Assembly (NCBI RefSeq): GCF_002943715.1
Contig: NZ_MQUA01000013.1
Coordinates: 2,927,501-2,991,500 of the forward strand
DNA length: 64,000 nucleotides
Reading direction: 5' to 3'
DNA from: Polaribacter filamentus
GTDB lineage: Bacteria; Bacteroidota; Bacteroidia; Flavobacteriales; Flavobacteriaceae
A program made the position numbers and the translations under genes. Below are positions 36,286 through 46,679 of the stretch, piece after piece. Position 1 is the stretch's first letter; every line of letters begins with the position of its first letter. Under the pieces are notes generated by a model. The model was not told the DNA's origin, made no database searches, and was given only the letters and a program-made list of their open reading frames with translations.

Positions 36286-37593
36286 TTAATAGTGACATTT
36301 ACCACACTCTAATCCACCTAGCTGTGCAGCCGTAACTTTTTCTACACCGTACTTTTCTGCTAATTGTTTGTGAATTTTAGCATAATATTCATTTCCTTTT
36401 AAATCTACGTCTGTTTCTCTATGACAATCTATACACCAACCCATTGTTAATGGTGAGTATTGATACATCTCTTCCATTTCTTCAACAGGCCCATGACATG
36501 TTTGACATTTAAGACCTTGCACCGTTACGTGTTGTGAGTGATTAAAATATACAAAATCTGGTAAATTATGAATACGAACCCATTTAATTGGTTTCTCTAT
36601 ACCTGTATATTCTAAAGCCTCTACATCCCAACCTGCAGCTTTGTAAACTTTTGCTATTTCTTTATCAAGCTCTGCCTTTCCTAAAACAACTCCGTCTTCT
36701 AATTCAACAACAGTTGTTTCTGCAACTTCAGCAATGTTTTTATGACAGTTCATACAAACATTTACGGAAGGAATACCTGAATGCTTACTATGTTTTGCTG
36801 ATGAGTGACAATATTGACAATCAATTTTATTATCACCAGAGTGAATTTTATGAGAAAAAACAATTGGCTGGATTGGCTGATAACCCTGATCTACGCCTAC
36901 TTTATATAATGTGCCAAAAAAGACATAGATACCCATTAATATTAAAAAGACGACTGCTAGCGCTTTTAAGAAGGTATTATTTTTTACACCAACCCAAAGT
37001 TCTTGTAAATCTCTTTTAAAATTTGATTTCGACTCAGTCTTTGTGTTTCCCTTTAACTCACTTACTTGTTTTACCAAGTTCGCTATCATTAAAAAAGCTA
37101 CGATAATAGCTGCCGCTAAAATATAGATTAACCAATCTGGAGCACTTGAGGAAGAACCACCTGTTGCGGCAGTGCCAACTTCTACTACATCCGGCTTACT
37201 AATTTCACCAACAGTTGTATAATATAAAATATCATTAATATTTTGATCTGACAACTGAGGAAAAGCAGACATGTTAGAGCCGTTGTACTCTTTATAAATC
37301 GCAATTGCATCGGCATTACCCGAAGCTCTAAATTCTGCATTGTTCTTAATCCAAGCTATTAACCAATCATTCTCTCTGCGAGATTCTACCCCACCTAAAG
37401 CAGGTCCTATAAGTTTTTTATCTAATTTATGGCAAGAAGCACATAAAGATTTAAATAAACTCTTTCCTTCTTTTTGACGCGCTTCATCCATTTCCTGAGA
37501 AAACGAAGATATGCTAAAAGTAAAAAGTAAAAGAACCGTAAAACTTATACGAAGTATTACTGCTAGTCTATTGTGCAATTCTACACTTTTCAT
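36286..37593 (-). CDS. actA: Alternative complex III multihaem subunit ActA
   Basis: This 435-residue protein has an N-terminal monohaem cytochrome c domain (CASCHKLDKKLIGPALGG, ~51-68), a membrane segment (~153-172) and a C-terminal multihaem domain. I count six CxxCH motifs: CASCH, CQYCH, CMNCH, CQTCH, CIDCH and CGKCH at the end. The signal region is at 1-32. It is the first gene of actABCDEF-ctaC-ctaD. A TACTTTTG element 63-70 bases upstream (37656-37663, minus) could be its -7 box. Confidence 0.93.
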   Translation of the reverse strand: MKSVELHNRLAVILRISFTVLLLFTFSISSFSQEMDEARQKEGKSLFKSLCASCHKLDKKLIGPALGGVESRRENDWLIAWIKNNAEFRASGNADAIAIYKEYNGSNMSAFPQLSDQNINDILYYTTVGEISKPDVVEVGTAATGGSSSSAPDWLIYILAAAIIVAFLMIANLVKQVSELKGNTKTESKSNFKRDLQELWVGVKNNTFLKALAVVFLILMGIYVFFGTLYKVGVDQGYQPIQPIVFSHKIHSGDNKIDCQYCHSSAKHSKHSGIPSVNVCMNCHKNIAEVAETTVVELEDGVVLGKAELDKEIAKVYKAAGWDVEALEYTGIEKPIKWVRIHNLPDFVYFNHSQHVTVQGLKCQTCHGPVEEMEEMYQYSPLTMGWCIDCHRETDVDLKGNEYYAKIHKQLAEKYGVEKVTAAQLGGLECGKCHY

Positions 37594-37763
37594 ATTTACA
37601 AACTATTTTTAGTATTGTGTATAAACAGCTCAAAAAACGTTTTTGAACTCTCTGACAAAAGTACTACATATTGCTAAATTTTTAAAAAGGAAAAGAATGA
37701 TAAATAATAATTTATACTAATTCTAAATAACGTATTTGTGAAATTTATTCTATTCTAACACGT

Positions 37764-37771
37764 TACTTTTG
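37764..37771 (+). promoter_or_regulatory. -7 element upstream of the SPOR gene
   Basis: TACTTTTG fits TAnnTTTG. Transcription would start near 37777, after the first in-frame ATG (37773), which favours the ATG at 37788 as the real start. Confidence 0.45.
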
Positions 37772-37787
37772 TATGAATAATTTTACA

Positions 37788-38156
37788 ATGAAAAACAAAT
37801 GTTATTTAGCGGCTTTTTTATTTCTATTAATAGCTGGTAATCATTCTATTTCTGCTCAAAACAACACAAATAGCAGTACACAAATAAAAAATTTAATCGC
37901 AAAGAAAAGAGCTTTTAATGGTAAGTTTGGCTACGGATTTAGAGTCCAGATTTTTTATGGTGATGAAACAAAAGCGAGAGGTATTCAGAATAAGTTTAAA
38001 GTTAATTTCCCTAATGTGTACACAAAACTTGATTATGAGCAACCTTACTGGAAAGTTCAAGTAGGAAATTACAAAACAAGATTGGAGGCCGATAAGGCAA
38101 TGGTTAGTTTTTCAGAAAAATTTTCTGGATTGATTATAATCCCTTTAGGTAAATAA
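37788..38156 (+). CDS. SPOR domain-containing secreted protein
   Basis: From ATG 37788 it is 122 residues: a signal peptide (MKNKCYLAAFLFLLIAGNHS, cleaved after ISAQ) and one SPOR domain (~47-120; GYGFRVQIFYGDETKARGI, then PYWKVQVGNYKTRLEADKA). SPOR domains bind denuded peptidoglycan glycans. No other domain is present. It is convergent with infB across a shared terminator. Confidence 0.88.
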   Translation: MKNKCYLAAFLFLLIAGNHSISAQNNTNSSTQIKNLIAKKRAFNGKFGYGFRVQIFYGDETKARGIQNKFKVNFPNVYTKLDYEQPYWKVQVGNYKTRLEADKAMVSFSEKFSGLIIIPLGK

Positions 38157-38176
38157 AGTTAAAAAGTATACAAATT

Positions 38177-38214
38177 AAAAGCGCCAAAATTAAATTAATT
38201 TTGGCGCTTTTTTT
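38177..38214. terminator. Bidirectional terminator between SPOR gene and infB
   Basis: AAAAGCGCCAAAATTAAATT and AATTTTGGCGCTTTTTTT form a 13-bp stem with a T-run after it on the plus strand and an A-run before it (T-run on the minus strand). It is 21 bases from the SPOR stop and 18 from the infB stop. Confidence 0.9.
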
Positions 38215-38231
38215 ATGATCTAAAAGTATGT

Positions 38232-41120
38232 TTATTTCAACTTCTTTTTAACTGCTATTTCTTTATATGCTTCTATGATATCACCTTCAAAAACGTCATT
38301 GTAGTTTTTAAGTTGTAAACCACAATCATAACCTTTGGCAACCTCTTTAACATCGTCTTTAAATCGTTTTAAAGATGACAATACTCCGTCGTGAACAACA
38401 ATTCCGTCTCTAATAATTCTAATCTTAGAATCTCTAAATATTTTACCGGACATCACCATACAACCTGCAATATTTCCAACTTTAGAAATTTTATAAACCT
38501 CTCTAATCTCTACATTACCACTAACCTCTTCTTTCATTTCTGGAGATAACATTCCTTCCATGGCGTCTTTTAAGTCATTGATTGCATCGTAAATAATTGA
38601 ATACGTTCTAATATCTACCTCTTCTCTATCTGCAATCATTCTTGCATTTCCTTGAGGACGAACGTTAAATCCAACGATAATAGCATCTGATGCTGTTGCC
38701 AGTAAAACGTCACTTTCTGTAATAGCACCTACTCCTCTATGTAAAATATTAACTTGAATTTCTTCTGTCGATAATTTTTGGAAAGAATCTGTTAAAGCTT
38801 CGACAGAACCATCAACATCTCCTTTAAGAATAATATTTAATTCTTTGAAATCTCCAAGTGCAATTCTACGTCCAATCTCTGCAAGTGTAAGTGTTTTCTG
38901 AGTTCTTACAGATTGCTCACGTTGTAATTGAGAACGTTTAGATGCAATTTGTTTCGCTTCTCTTTCGTCATCAAATACGTTAAATTTATCACCAGCTTGT
39001 GGCGCACCGTCTAAACCTAATATTGATACTGGCATTGATGGTCCAGCATTTTTCATTTTATTACCTTTATCATCAAACATAGCTTTTATTTTACCACTAT
39101 GTTTTCCTGCTAGTAAGTAATCACCAACATTAAGAGTTCCGGCTTGCACTAGAATAGTAGTAACATATCCTCTACCTTTATCTAATTGTGCTTCTACAAC
39201 AGTACCTATTGCATTTTTATTAGGATTTGCCTTTAGCTCTAAAACTTCTGCTTCTAACAATACTTTTTCTAATAATGCCTCAACACCTTCACCTGTTTTT
39301 GCTGATATGTCTTGAGATTGTATGCTTCCTCCCCACTCTTCAATTAAAAGATTCATTGCAGATAACTGTGTTTTTACGTTATCTGGATTCGCATTTGGCT
39401 TATCAATCTTATTTATTGCAAATATAATAGGAACTCCAGCCGCTTGCGCATGAGAAATTGCCTCTTTTGTTTGTGGCATTACATCATCATCTGCTGCAAC
39501 TACAATAATTACTAAATCTGTTACTTGTGCTCCACGTGCACGCATTGCCGTAAAGGCTTCGTGACCAGGAGTATCTAAAAATGCAATTTTTTGATCACCT
39601 ACATTTACTGAATAAGCTCCAATATGTTGCGTAATTCCACCACTTTCTCCTTCTATAACATTTGCTTTTCTAATATAATCTAATAGCGATGTTTTACCAT
39701 GATCTACGTGACCCATTACGGTTATAATTGGTCCACGACTTACTAAATCTGATGGTTTATCTTGTACTTCTTCAATAGACTCTTCTACCTCTGCACCAAC
39801 AAATTCTACCTTATGATTAAATTCTTCCGCAACAATAACCAACGTTTCTGCGTCTAAACGCTGATTCATTGTTACCATCATTCCTAACATCATACATGAA
39901 GAAATAATTTGAGTTACAGGAACATCCATCATTGTAGCAACTTCACTTACAGTAACAAACTCTGTTACTTTTAAGATTTTAGTACCCAATGCCTGTGCTT
40001 CCAGCTCAGCTTCAGTATGCTCTCTATGCGCATCTCTTTTATTTCTGCGATATTTAGCACCTTTACCTCTAGAAGATTTTCCTTGAAGCTTCTCTAATGT
40101 TTCTCTTACTTGTTTTTGAATATCTGCCTCTGTTGGTTCTTCTTTTTTAATCGGAGTTCTAGGACTTGGTTTTCCTCTAAATCCTCCTGGCCTACCAACA
40201 CCACCTGTTCTAGGAGCGCCTGGCGCATCTCTTTTAGCAGGAACCGTCCTAGCCCCAGTTGCAGTTGTAGTTACGGGCTTGCTTATACGTTTACGTTTCT
40301 TTTTCGCATCTGCATTCGCATCTCTCTTAACTTCAGGTTTTTTCTTTTTAGGTCTTTCAAATTGTTTTAAATCAATTTTCTTACCAGTAAAGTTAGGGCC
40401 ATCTAATTTTTTATATTGAGTTTTAATTGCCTCAGCATTTTCTGCCGTTACCTCTTCTGGTTTATCTTCTTTTTTAGAAGAATCCTTCTTAGAGTCACTT
40501 TTAGAATCAACTTTAGACGCTTCTTTTTCTATTTCAGAAACAGTTTTTTTAATAACTGGCTTTTCAGCTACAACTTCTTCTTTTTTTTGCTCTACAACAA
40601 CTTTTTTAAGTTCTTGTTTTACTTCTTTAACTTCACGCACAATTTCTGCTTTTTGTACCACTTCAGTTTTTTGTGCTTTTTCTGCTTCTTGTCCTTTTGG
40701 AACTTCTGATTCCTTTGGAGCTTCTTGTACTTTTTCAATTTGATCAGCAGGTTTATTACCTAAATTGTCGATATCAATTTTACCAACAGTTTTAAATTCT
40801 AATTTATCTGCTTTGGCCCTTAAAACATCTTCCTTCTTAGCTTCTTCTGCTCTCTTCTTTTCTAATTTAGCTTCAACTTCTAAACGAATTGCCTCTTTCT
40901 CTTTACGTTTTTCTTCACCAACTTCTTTAGATGCAGCTTTCTTGTTTGCATCTTTTTCAAAGCCATCTTGTAAAACTTGATAGACATCACTAGAAATTTT
41001 AGTAGTTGGCCTTGAATCTATTTCATGACCATTCTTTGCTAAATATTCTACTGCTCTATCAAGAGAAATGTTTAATTCTCTTAAAACTTTATTAAGCCTC
41101 ATTGTTTTGCCTTCAGACAT
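38232..41120 (-). CDS. infB: Translation initiation factor IF-2
   Basis: This 962-residue GTPase delivers initiator tRNA. It has an N-terminal IF2-N helix ([20 protein letters not shown]), a long Lys/Glu-rich linker (~60-330), the G domain with GHVDHGKTS (~470), DTPGHEAF and NKIDKP, then domains II-IV ending [14 protein letters not shown]. The large linker is usual in Bacteroidota. It is the last gene of rimP-nusA-infB. Confidence 0.96.
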   Translation of the reverse strand: MSEGKTMRLNKVLRELNISLDRAVEYLAKNGHEIDSRPTTKISSDVYQVLQDGFEKDANKKAASKEVGEEKRKEKEAIRLEVEAKLEKKRAEEAKKEDVLRAKADKLEFKTVGKIDIDNLGNKPADQIEKVQEAPKESEVPKGQEAEKAQKTEVVQKAEIVREVKEVKQELKKVVVEQKKEEVVAEKPVIKKTVSEIEKEASKVDSKSDSKKDSSKKEDKPEEVTAENAEAIKTQYKKLDGPNFTGKKIDLKQFERPKKKKPEVKRDANADAKKKRKRISKPVTTTATGARTVPAKRDAPGAPRTGGVGRPGGFRGKPSPRTPIKKEEPTEADIQKQVRETLEKLQGKSSRGKGAKYRRNKRDAHREHTEAELEAQALGTKILKVTEFVTVSEVATMMDVPVTQIISSCMMLGMMVTMNQRLDAETLVIVAEEFNHKVEFVGAEVEESIEEVQDKPSDLVSRGPIITVMGHVDHGKTSLLDYIRKANVIEGESGGITQHIGAYSVNVGDQKIAFLDTPGHEAFTAMRARGAQVTDLVIIVVAADDDVMPQTKEAISHAQAAGVPIIFAINKIDKPNANPDNVKTQLSAMNLLIEEWGGSIQSQDISAKTGEGVEALLEKVLLEAEVLELKANPNKNAIGTVVEAQLDKGRGYVTTILVQAGTLNVGDYLLAGKHSGKIKAMFDDKGNKMKNAGPSMPVSILGLDGAPQAGDKFNVFDDEREAKQIASKRSQLQREQSVRTQKTLTLAEIGRRIALGDFKELNIILKGDVDGSVEALTDSFQKLSTEEIQVNILHRGVGAITESDVLLATASDAIIVGFNVRPQGNARMIADREEVDIRTYSIIYDAINDLKDAMEGMLSPEMKEEVSGNVEIREVYKISKVGNIAGCMVMSGKIFRDSKIRIIRDGIVVHDGVLSSLKRFKDDVKEVAKGYDCGLQLKNYNDVFEGDIIEAYKEIAVKKKLK

Positions 41121-41184
41121 ATATTATTTTTTAGCCTTTAATTCTGTAAAAATATGCTTTTTACTTTAATTTTATTATAACTGA

Positions 41185-42441
41185 TTATTCTTCGAACTCT
41201 TCTTTCAAGATTCTCTGAACATCCAATATAGTTTCTTCCTCTAAATCGGTTCTTTTTACAAGCTCTTCTACACTAGCGTCTAATACACTTCTTGCTGTAT
41301 CTAAACCAATCTTTTTAAACTCTGTAATAACCCAATCTTCAATCTCGTCAACAAACTCTGTTAGCTCTACATCTTCTTCTTCTAAACCTTCTCTTTGAAC
41401 GTCTATTTCATAACCTGTTAACTCACTTGCTAAACGTATGTTTACACCACCTCTACCAATTGCTTTAGAAACTTCTTCTGGCTTTAAAAGAACACTTACA
41501 CGTCCTTTTTTACCATTTCTAGGTTCATCATACATTTCTATTTCCATTGATGTCACTTTTGCAGGACTCAACGCTCTAGAAATATATAATTGTTCGTTTT
41601 TAGTATAGTTAATAACATCTATGTTTTCATTACCCAATTCACGAACAATACCATGTATTCTTGATCCCTTAACACCAACACAAGCTCCAACAGGATCTAT
41701 TCGATCATCGTAAGAATCTACAGCAACTTTTGCTTTCTCACCCGGAATTCTAGCAACTCCTTCAACCGTAATTAAACCATCGAAAACTTCTGGAATTTCT
41801 TGTTCAAATAATTTATTTAAAAATGCTGGTGACGTTCTAGATAGTATAATAGCTGGCTTATTACCTCTTAATTCAACCGTTTTTATCACACCTCTTACAG
41901 AATCTCCTTTTCTAAAGAAGTCTGAACGAATTTGCTCACTTTTAGGCAATACAATCTCGTTACCATCGTCATCTAATAAAATAATAGCATTATGACGAAT
42001 ATGATGCACTTCTGCAGTATACAACTCTCCTTCTAAATCTTTAAAATGTTTAAAGATATTTGTACTATCGTGTTCGTAAATTTTTGAAATTAAATTTTGA
42101 CGTAGAGCCAAAATTGCTCTTCTACCTAGATCTATTAATTTTACTTCTTCAGAAACGTCTTCGCCAATTTCGAAATCTGGCTCAATCAATCTTGCTTCCG
42201 CTAATTCTATTTCTTCATTGTCATCTTCAGAAAAACCATCTGCAACAACAACTCTATTTCTCCAAATTTCTAAGTCTCCTTTATCAGGGTTAATAATAAT
42301 ATCAAAATTATCATCAGAACCAAACTTACGCTTTAAAGCGGCTCTAAATACTTCTTCTAAAATAGACATCAATGTTACTCTGTCTATGCTCTTATTATCT
42401 TTAAATTCTGAAAACGAATCAATTAATGCTATATTTTCCAT
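41185..42441 (-). CDS. nusA: Transcription factor NusA
   Basis: This 418-residue protein has an N-terminal RNAP-binding domain (~1-130), S1 (~135-200, GELYTAEVHHIRHN), KH1/KH2 (GACVGVKGSRIHGIVREL, ~239-256; AIGRGGVNIRLA, ~306-317) and a short C-terminal extension. It modulates pausing and termination. It lies 11 bases after rimP, and the leader of this operon carries a strong terminator, so feedback through NusA is possible. Confidence 0.95.
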   Translation of the reverse strand: MENIALIDSFSEFKDNKSIDRVTLMSILEEVFRAALKRKFGSDDNFDIIINPDKGDLEIWRNRVVVADGFSEDDNEEIELAEARLIEPDFEIGEDVSEEVKLIDLGRRAILALRQNLISKIYEHDSTNIFKHFKDLEGELYTAEVHHIRHNAIILLDDDGNEIVLPKSEQIRSDFFRKGDSVRGVIKTVELRGNKPAIILSRTSPAFLNKLFEQEIPEVFDGLITVEGVARIPGEKAKVAVDSYDDRIDPVGACVGVKGSRIHGIVRELGNENIDVINYTKNEQLYISRALSPAKVTSMEIEMYDEPRNGKKGRVSVLLKPEEVSKAIGRGGVNIRLASELTGYEIDVQREGLEEEDVELTEFVDEIEDWVITEFKKIGLDTARSVLDASVEELVKRTDLEEETILDVQRILKEEFEE

Positions 42442-42452
42442 TAAATTTTTTC

Positions 42453-42914
42453 TTAAAATAAAATTTTTACCCTTGCTTCTTTAATATCATTGTACTCTAT
42501 AGTTACTGTTTTTTGAACTGTAACTTTACCTTTACCTAGTGCTTTTGCTTCTCTTGCTTTCCAAGTTAAAACAATTTTTTCATCGTCTGCTTCTTGTAAA
42601 GTCCCTTCAATTTCTTCATCAGCAGTTTTTACTTTTAGTATTCTGTTGATATTTTTAATATACTGTCTCTTTAATTTTAACGGATGCGCAATGTCTGGTG
42701 TTGAAACTTCTAGCGAAAAATCTTCTGTTTCTCTATCTAAACTACTATCAACAGTTCTACTAATTCTAATGCATTCGCTTAAAGGAACTCCATTATCGCC
42801 GTCAATCACAATCTGAATTTTGTTGTTTGTAGAAATTGATACCTCTACTAAATACAATGATTCATTTAGTGCTAAAGCCTCGTCAATTAAATCTTTTATC
42901 TGTTTCTGATCCAT
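42453..42914 (-). CDS. rimP: Ribosome maturation factor RimP
   Basis: This 153-residue protein assists 30S assembly. It shows the N-terminal alpha/beta domain (YLVEVSISTNNKIQIVIDGD, ~21-40; ECIRISRTVDSSLD) and the SH3-like C-terminal part (LKVKTADEEIEGTLQEAD). First gene of rimP-nusA-infB. Confidence 0.93.
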   Translation of the reverse strand: MDQKQIKDLIDEALALNESLYLVEVSISTNNKIQIVIDGDNGVPLSECIRISRTVDSSLDRETEDFSLEVSTPDIAHPLKLKRQYIKNINRILKVKTADEEIEGTLQEADDEKIVLTWKAREAKALGKGKVTVQKTVTIEYNDIKEARVKILF

Positions 42915-42935
42915 ATAAACCTTAAAATAAAGTAT

Positions 42936-42961
42936 AAAAAGAGGGGACTTTTAGTCCCCTT
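42936..42961 (-). terminator. Attenuator-like terminator in the rimP leader
   Basis: On the minus strand AGGGGACT-AAA-AGTCCCCT is followed directly by CTTTTTAT. It lies between the promoter (42991-43021) and the rimP ATG (42914), in the untranslated leader, and there is no minus-strand gene upstream that it could end. It looks like an intrinsic terminator placed to stop some transcripts before rimP-nusA-infB. Confidence 0.8.
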
Positions 42962-42990
42962 CATTTCGTCATTTATTATGATTTTCGGTG

Positions 42991-43021
42991 CAAATATACT
43001 AAATGTTTATGATTTACCAAA
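42991..43021 (-). promoter_or_regulatory. Promoter of rimP-nusA-infB
   Basis: On the minus strand TTTG (43021-43018), then 19 bases, then TATATTTG (42998-42991). This is an exact match to the Bacteroidota -33/-7 pattern. The transcript should start near 42984, giving a leader of about 70 bases that contains the hairpin. Confidence 0.75.
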
Positions 43022-43087
43022 TAGAGTTACATTCAAATATTTTTAATACCTTTAAAATCATGATTTTCTAATTTAAATTTAAACAAG

Positions 43088-43918
43088 ATGAAAAAAATTT
43101 TAGTCCCAATAGATTTTTCTAAAAAATCTGAATACGCATCGAAAATGGCAGCAAAATTTTCCGAAAAATTAGGTAGTACAGTTTATCTCTTACACATGAT
43201 AGACTTACCAACAGGTATCATAGATATGGGTGCAGGAAGCAACTTTAGCATACCAGAAAGCATGCTATACCTAAGAAAAGTGAAAGAAAAAATTATTGAA
43301 TTTAAAAATAAATTTTTTCTAGAAACAACAGAGGTCCATCACTCTATCCGATTTCAAAACCCGCATCAAGGCATACTAAAATATGCAGATAAAATTGATG
43401 CAGATCTTATAATTATGGGCTCTAAAGGGCATTCCGATTTTGAAGAAATACTTATTGGTTCTAACACAGAAAAAGTAGTAAGAACTTCTACAAGGCCAGT
43501 TATCGTTGTGAAAAAGGACAGTAAAAAATTTAAAATGAAAAATTTAGTTTTTGCGTCAAGTTTTAAAAATGAAGATAAAAAAGAAGTTTTTAGAAAATTT
43601 CTTGATTTTGCAAATCAATTTAACAGCAAAATACAGCTACTAAAAGTAAATACGCCTTCAAATTTTGAAAGTACGCGCGATGCTAAAGTAAAAATACAAG
43701 AATTTATAAAGGATTTTCAACTTCCAAAGCACGCTATTAACATTTATAATGACGTTTCTATTGAAAACGGAATCTTAAATTTCTCTAGAGATATAAATGC
43801 CGATTTAATTGCCTTAAGTACAAATGACAGAAGCGGATTGTCTCATTTATTTTCGGCAAGTGTTACTAAAAAATTATCAAAAAAAGCTTTAAAACCGATG
43901 TTAACGATTAAGGCTTAG
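43088..43918 (+). CDS. Universal stress protein, tandem UspA domains
   Basis: This 276-residue protein has two Usp domains (~1-142 and ~150-275). The first has KKILVPIDFSKKSEYA and IMGSKGHSDFEEILIGSNTE, which fits the ATP-binding G-2x-G-9x-G(S/T) type. The second is more divergent (LIALSTNDRSGLSHLFSAS). Monocistronic, convergent with truB. Confidence 0.9.
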   Translation: MKKILVPIDFSKKSEYASKMAAKFSEKLGSTVYLLHMIDLPTGIIDMGAGSNFSIPESMLYLRKVKEKIIEFKNKFFLETTEVHHSIRFQNPHQGILKYADKIDADLIIMGSKGHSDFEEILIGSNTEKVVRTSTRPVIVVKKDSKKFKMKNLVFASSFKNEDKKEVFRKFLDFANQFNSKIQLLKVNTPSNFESTRDAKVKIQEFIKDFQLPKHAINIYNDVSIENGILNFSRDINADLIALSTNDRSGLSHLFSASVTKKLSKKALKPMLTIKA

Positions 43919-43939
43919 CAAGAAATTGTATGAGAAAAA

Positions 43940-44635
43940 TCAATCTACTTTTAAGTTTTCAATAAATTCATCAACCGAAAGGCCTTTATCAACAGAAAAC
44001 TCTCCAATTTTTGTTCTTCTTAGGGCTGATAAATGTGCGCCCGAATTTAACGCAATTCCAAAATCAAAAGCTAAAGAACGGATGTAGGTGCCTTTGCTAC
44101 AAATTACTTTAAAATCTACTTTTGGTAAATTAATGTTTGTAATTTCAAATTCTGATACCGTTACAGTTCTAGCTTTAATTTCTGTAGTTTCTCCCTTTCT
44201 TGCTAATTCATACAACCGTTTTCCATCTTTTTTAATTGCTGAAAAAATGGGTGGTTTTTGCTGAATTTCGCCAATGAATTGTTTTGTAGTTTCTTTTAAT
44301 AACTCTTCAGAAATATGCTCAATTGAAAAAGTTTTGTCGATTTCTGTTTCTAAATCATAGCTTGGTGTAGTTGCGCCTAAAGTAATTGTGCCTGTATATT
44401 CTTTAATCTGGCCTTGATAAATATCAATTTCTTTAGTTTGCTTACCTGTGCAAATAATTAACAAACCAGTTGCTAAAGGATCTAAAGTACCTGCATGACC
44501 AACTTTAATTTTTTTGATATTAAAGCGCTGTCTTATTTCCCAACGAAGTTTATTAACAACCTGAAAAGAAGTCCAATTTAAAGGTTTATCAATCAATAAA
44601 ACTTGACCATTTTTAAAATCATCTTCAGTCATCAA
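43940..44635 (-). CDS. truB: tRNA pseudouridine-55 synthase TruB
   Basis: This 231-residue enzyme makes pseudouridine 55 in the T-loop. It has GHAGTLDPLATGLLIICTGK (~48-67) with the catalytic Asp, KPPIFSAIKKDGKRLYELAR and CSKGTYIRSLAFDFG. It is a short form without a C-terminal PUA domain. Seven bases after uppP; the start may be either of two adjacent Met codons. Confidence 0.94.
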   Translation of the reverse strand: MMTEDDFKNGQVLLIDKPLNWTSFQVVNKLRWEIRQRFNIKKIKVGHAGTLDPLATGLLIICTGKQTKEIDIYQGQIKEYTGTITLGATTPSYDLETEIDKTFSIEHISEELLKETTKQFIGEIQQKPPIFSAIKKDGKRLYELARKGETTEIKARTVTVSEFEITNINLPKVDFKVICSKGTYIRSLAFDFGIALNSGAHLSALRRTKIGEFSVDKGLSVDEFIENLKVD

Positions 44636-44641
44636 TAAAAG

Positions 44642-45451
44642 TTAAATAGTTAATTTATAAATGAAAAAGTGAATAACTAACAAGGCAATTCCTAATATTA
44701 TTCTATAATACCCAAACATTTTAAATCCTTTTTTACTCAAGTAATCAACAAAAGATTTAATTGCAATTAATGCGACTAGAAAAGCAATAATATTACCAAT
44801 TATTAGGTAATTAATTTGGTTTGATGAAAGCTCGAATCCAGCTTTATAATAATCATAACCCTTTTTGGCAGTAGCCCCGAACATTGTTGGAACTGCTAAA
44901 AAGAAAGAAAATTCCGCAGCAGTTTTTCTATTGATTTTTTGTGTCATACCACCAACAATACTTGCACCACTTCTAGAAGTTCCTGGAACCATCGCTAAGC
45001 ACTGAAAGAAACCGATTTTAAGAGCCGTTGAATAACTTATTTCTGTGTGCGCAGTTGGATTTTCTTTATCAAATTCTTCATTTGCTTTAAACCAATCATC
45101 CACTTTTAAAAGGGTAAAACCTCCTATTATCAAAGAAATTGCAACTGTAATCGGACTTTCTAATAAGCTATCAATAACATCATTTAAAAGCAAGCCTAAA
45201 ACCACTGCAGGTACAAATGCAACCAATAATTTAAAATAAAAATCGAAACTTTGAAAAAATCGTTTCCAGTATAAAACTACCACCGATAAAATTGCGCCTA
45301 ATTGAATTACTATCGTAAAAAGTTTTGTGAAATCATCTGCGGCAATGCGCATAAAAGACGATGCAATAATCATATGTCCGGTAGATGAAACTGGTAAATA
45401 TTCCGTAACTCCTTCAATTACCGCTAAAATGATTGCTTCTAAAAGATTCAC
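44642..45451 (-). CDS. uppP: Undecaprenyl-diphosphatase UppP/BacA
   Basis: This 269-residue inner-membrane enzyme recycles the lipid carrier for peptidoglycan. It has [19 protein letters not shown] (~11-29) and the second motif [15 protein letters not shown] (~158-172), with about 7 segments. It lies between DUF3098 and truB in a conserved flavobacterial order. Confidence 0.95.
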   Translation of the reverse strand: MNLLEAIILAVIEGVTEYLPVSSTGHMIIASSFMRIAADDFTKLFTIVIQLGAILSVVVLYWKRFFQSFDFYFKLLVAFVPAVVLGLLLNDVIDSLLESPITVAISLIIGGFTLLKVDDWFKANEEFDKENPTAHTEISYSTALKIGFFQCLAMVPGTSRSGASIVGGMTQKINRKTAAEFSFFLAVPTMFGATAKKGYDYYKAGFELSSNQINYLIIGNIIAFLVALIAIKSFVDYLSKKGFKMFGYYRIILGIALLVIHFFIYKLTI

Positions 45452-45454
45452 AAT

Positions 45455-45697
45455 TTATTTTTTTGGTTTCGCAAAAATTGCATAAAATTCAATTGCCAAT
45501 CCTATTATTACTAAAGTTGGCGCTAAACGAATTCTTTGCCAATTATATATCTCTTCATTAAAAACCTCTGGATTATCACTACCTCCACCGGCCATAAAAA
45601 TAAATCCTAAAGCAATAAAAATAATGCCAACTAGCATAATGATATAATTTCTTTTACCAAATAAAAATTCTTTTTCTTGTATGTTTTCTTGTTGCAT
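45455..45697 (-). CDS. DUF3098 small membrane protein
   Basis: This 80-residue protein has two membrane segments (~18-38 and ~58-76) around a short loop with SDNPEVFNEEIYNWQRI. The family occurs in Bacteroidota next to ftsX and uppP; its role is unknown. It starts 4 bases after the ftsX stop. Confidence 0.85.
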   Translation of the reverse strand: MQQENIQEKEFLFGKRNYIIMLVGIIFIALGFIFMAGGGSDNPEVFNEEIYNWQRIRLAPTLVIIGLAIEFYAIFAKPKK

Positions 45698-45701
45698 AAT
45701 T

Positions 45702-46579
45702 TTAATAATGAAGTTCGTCTGTTTGTAAATTTAAAAAACGCTGTGTAGCAAAAAAGGTACTAAACCAAGTAATTATAAATGCTGTTAAAAATATACCACC
45801 TACCAAATATCCTAAAGTAAGATAATCTTTTAAAAGCTCTAAACTTGGTATGTATTTATCTACATAATATACTACAAACGCCAAGCCAATTAATGCTAAA
45901 AAAGCACCAAAAAACCTAATTTTATACTTCGTAAAATAAATGGTTTTCTAATAAAACTTTTTGTTGCGCCAACCATTTGCATGGTTTTGATATTAAAACG
46001 TTTAGAATAAATAGACAATCTTATAGAACTATTGATTAAAAACATGGCTACTAAACCAAAGAATCCACTAAAAACTAATAACCAAAAACTGACTCTTTTA
46101 ATATTCTTGGTTAATAAATTAATTAACGGTTTATCATACGAAACATCAGCAACAAATGCATTTTCAAGAAAACGAGTTTCTAATTCTTGCATTTTTTCTG
46201 GAGTTACATAATCTGCCTTTAGGTAAATATCAATTCCGTTTTTAAGCGGATTTTCACCCAAAAACTCCAAGAAATCCTCGCCAATTTCTTCGCTGTATTT
46301 TTCTGCTGCCTCCTCTTTACTTGTATAAACTGCATTTTTAGTAAACTCTTCTTCTAAAAGAGATTCTCTAAAAGTTTCTATCTGTTTCTGAGTTACTTTA
46401 TCCTTTATAAAGAGTGTAATTGCTACTTTTTCTTTAACGTGATTTGCAACTTTTGTAGATTTTAAAAGTATCAAACCTAAAAAACCTACCATAAAAAGCA
46501 CCAAAGCAATGCTAATTACAACAGAAATGTAAGAAGATTGTAAACGTCTTTTATGATAAGAATCAAACTTAGATAACAT
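45702..46579 (-). pseudogene. ftsX: Cell division protein FtsX, frameshifted
   Basis: FtsX partners FtsE to control peptidoglycan hydrolases at the septum. The first frame (46579 to 45896) gives 227 residues: cytoplasmic start, first membrane segment (~17-40), the periplasmic domain, and TM2 at ~165-185, ending KLGFLVLF. The last 60 residues, with the final two membrane segments and FFATQRFLNLQTDELHY, are in the next frame (to 45702). T7 in place of T6 at 45914-45909 gives KLGFFGAFLALIGLAFVVYY. All else looks functional, so a base-call loss or slippage is likelier than a dead gene. Confidence 0.85.
45908..45916 (-). other. Frameshift site in ftsX
   Basis: The codons read GGT TTT TTG GTG. A -1 step on T TTT TTG gives GGT TTT TTT GGT GCT TTT TTA and the expected FtsX C-terminus. 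The break could be a lost T or true slippage. Confidence 0.7.
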
Positions 46580-46679
46580 TATTTTTTGCTTTTAAAATCG
46601 GTGCAAGATAATAATTAGTAATCAGTTGGCAGTAACTGTTTGCAGTATTTTAACGTATGTTAGTTAAACATTATAAAAT

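Noticed and set aside
36588..37019. 143-residue ORF opposite actA
   Set aside because: It is antisense to the multihaem protein, with biased Leu/Gln/Tyr composition from the reversed codons.
40416..40709. 97-residue ORF opposite infB
   Set aside because: It is the antisense of the Lys/Glu-rich IF-2 linker, giving a Phe/Leu-rich artefact.
45702..45884. Separate 60-residue membrane protein
   Set aside because: It is the C-terminus of FtsX (FFATQRFLNLQTDEL) cut off by a one-base loss; its start codon is an internal TTG.
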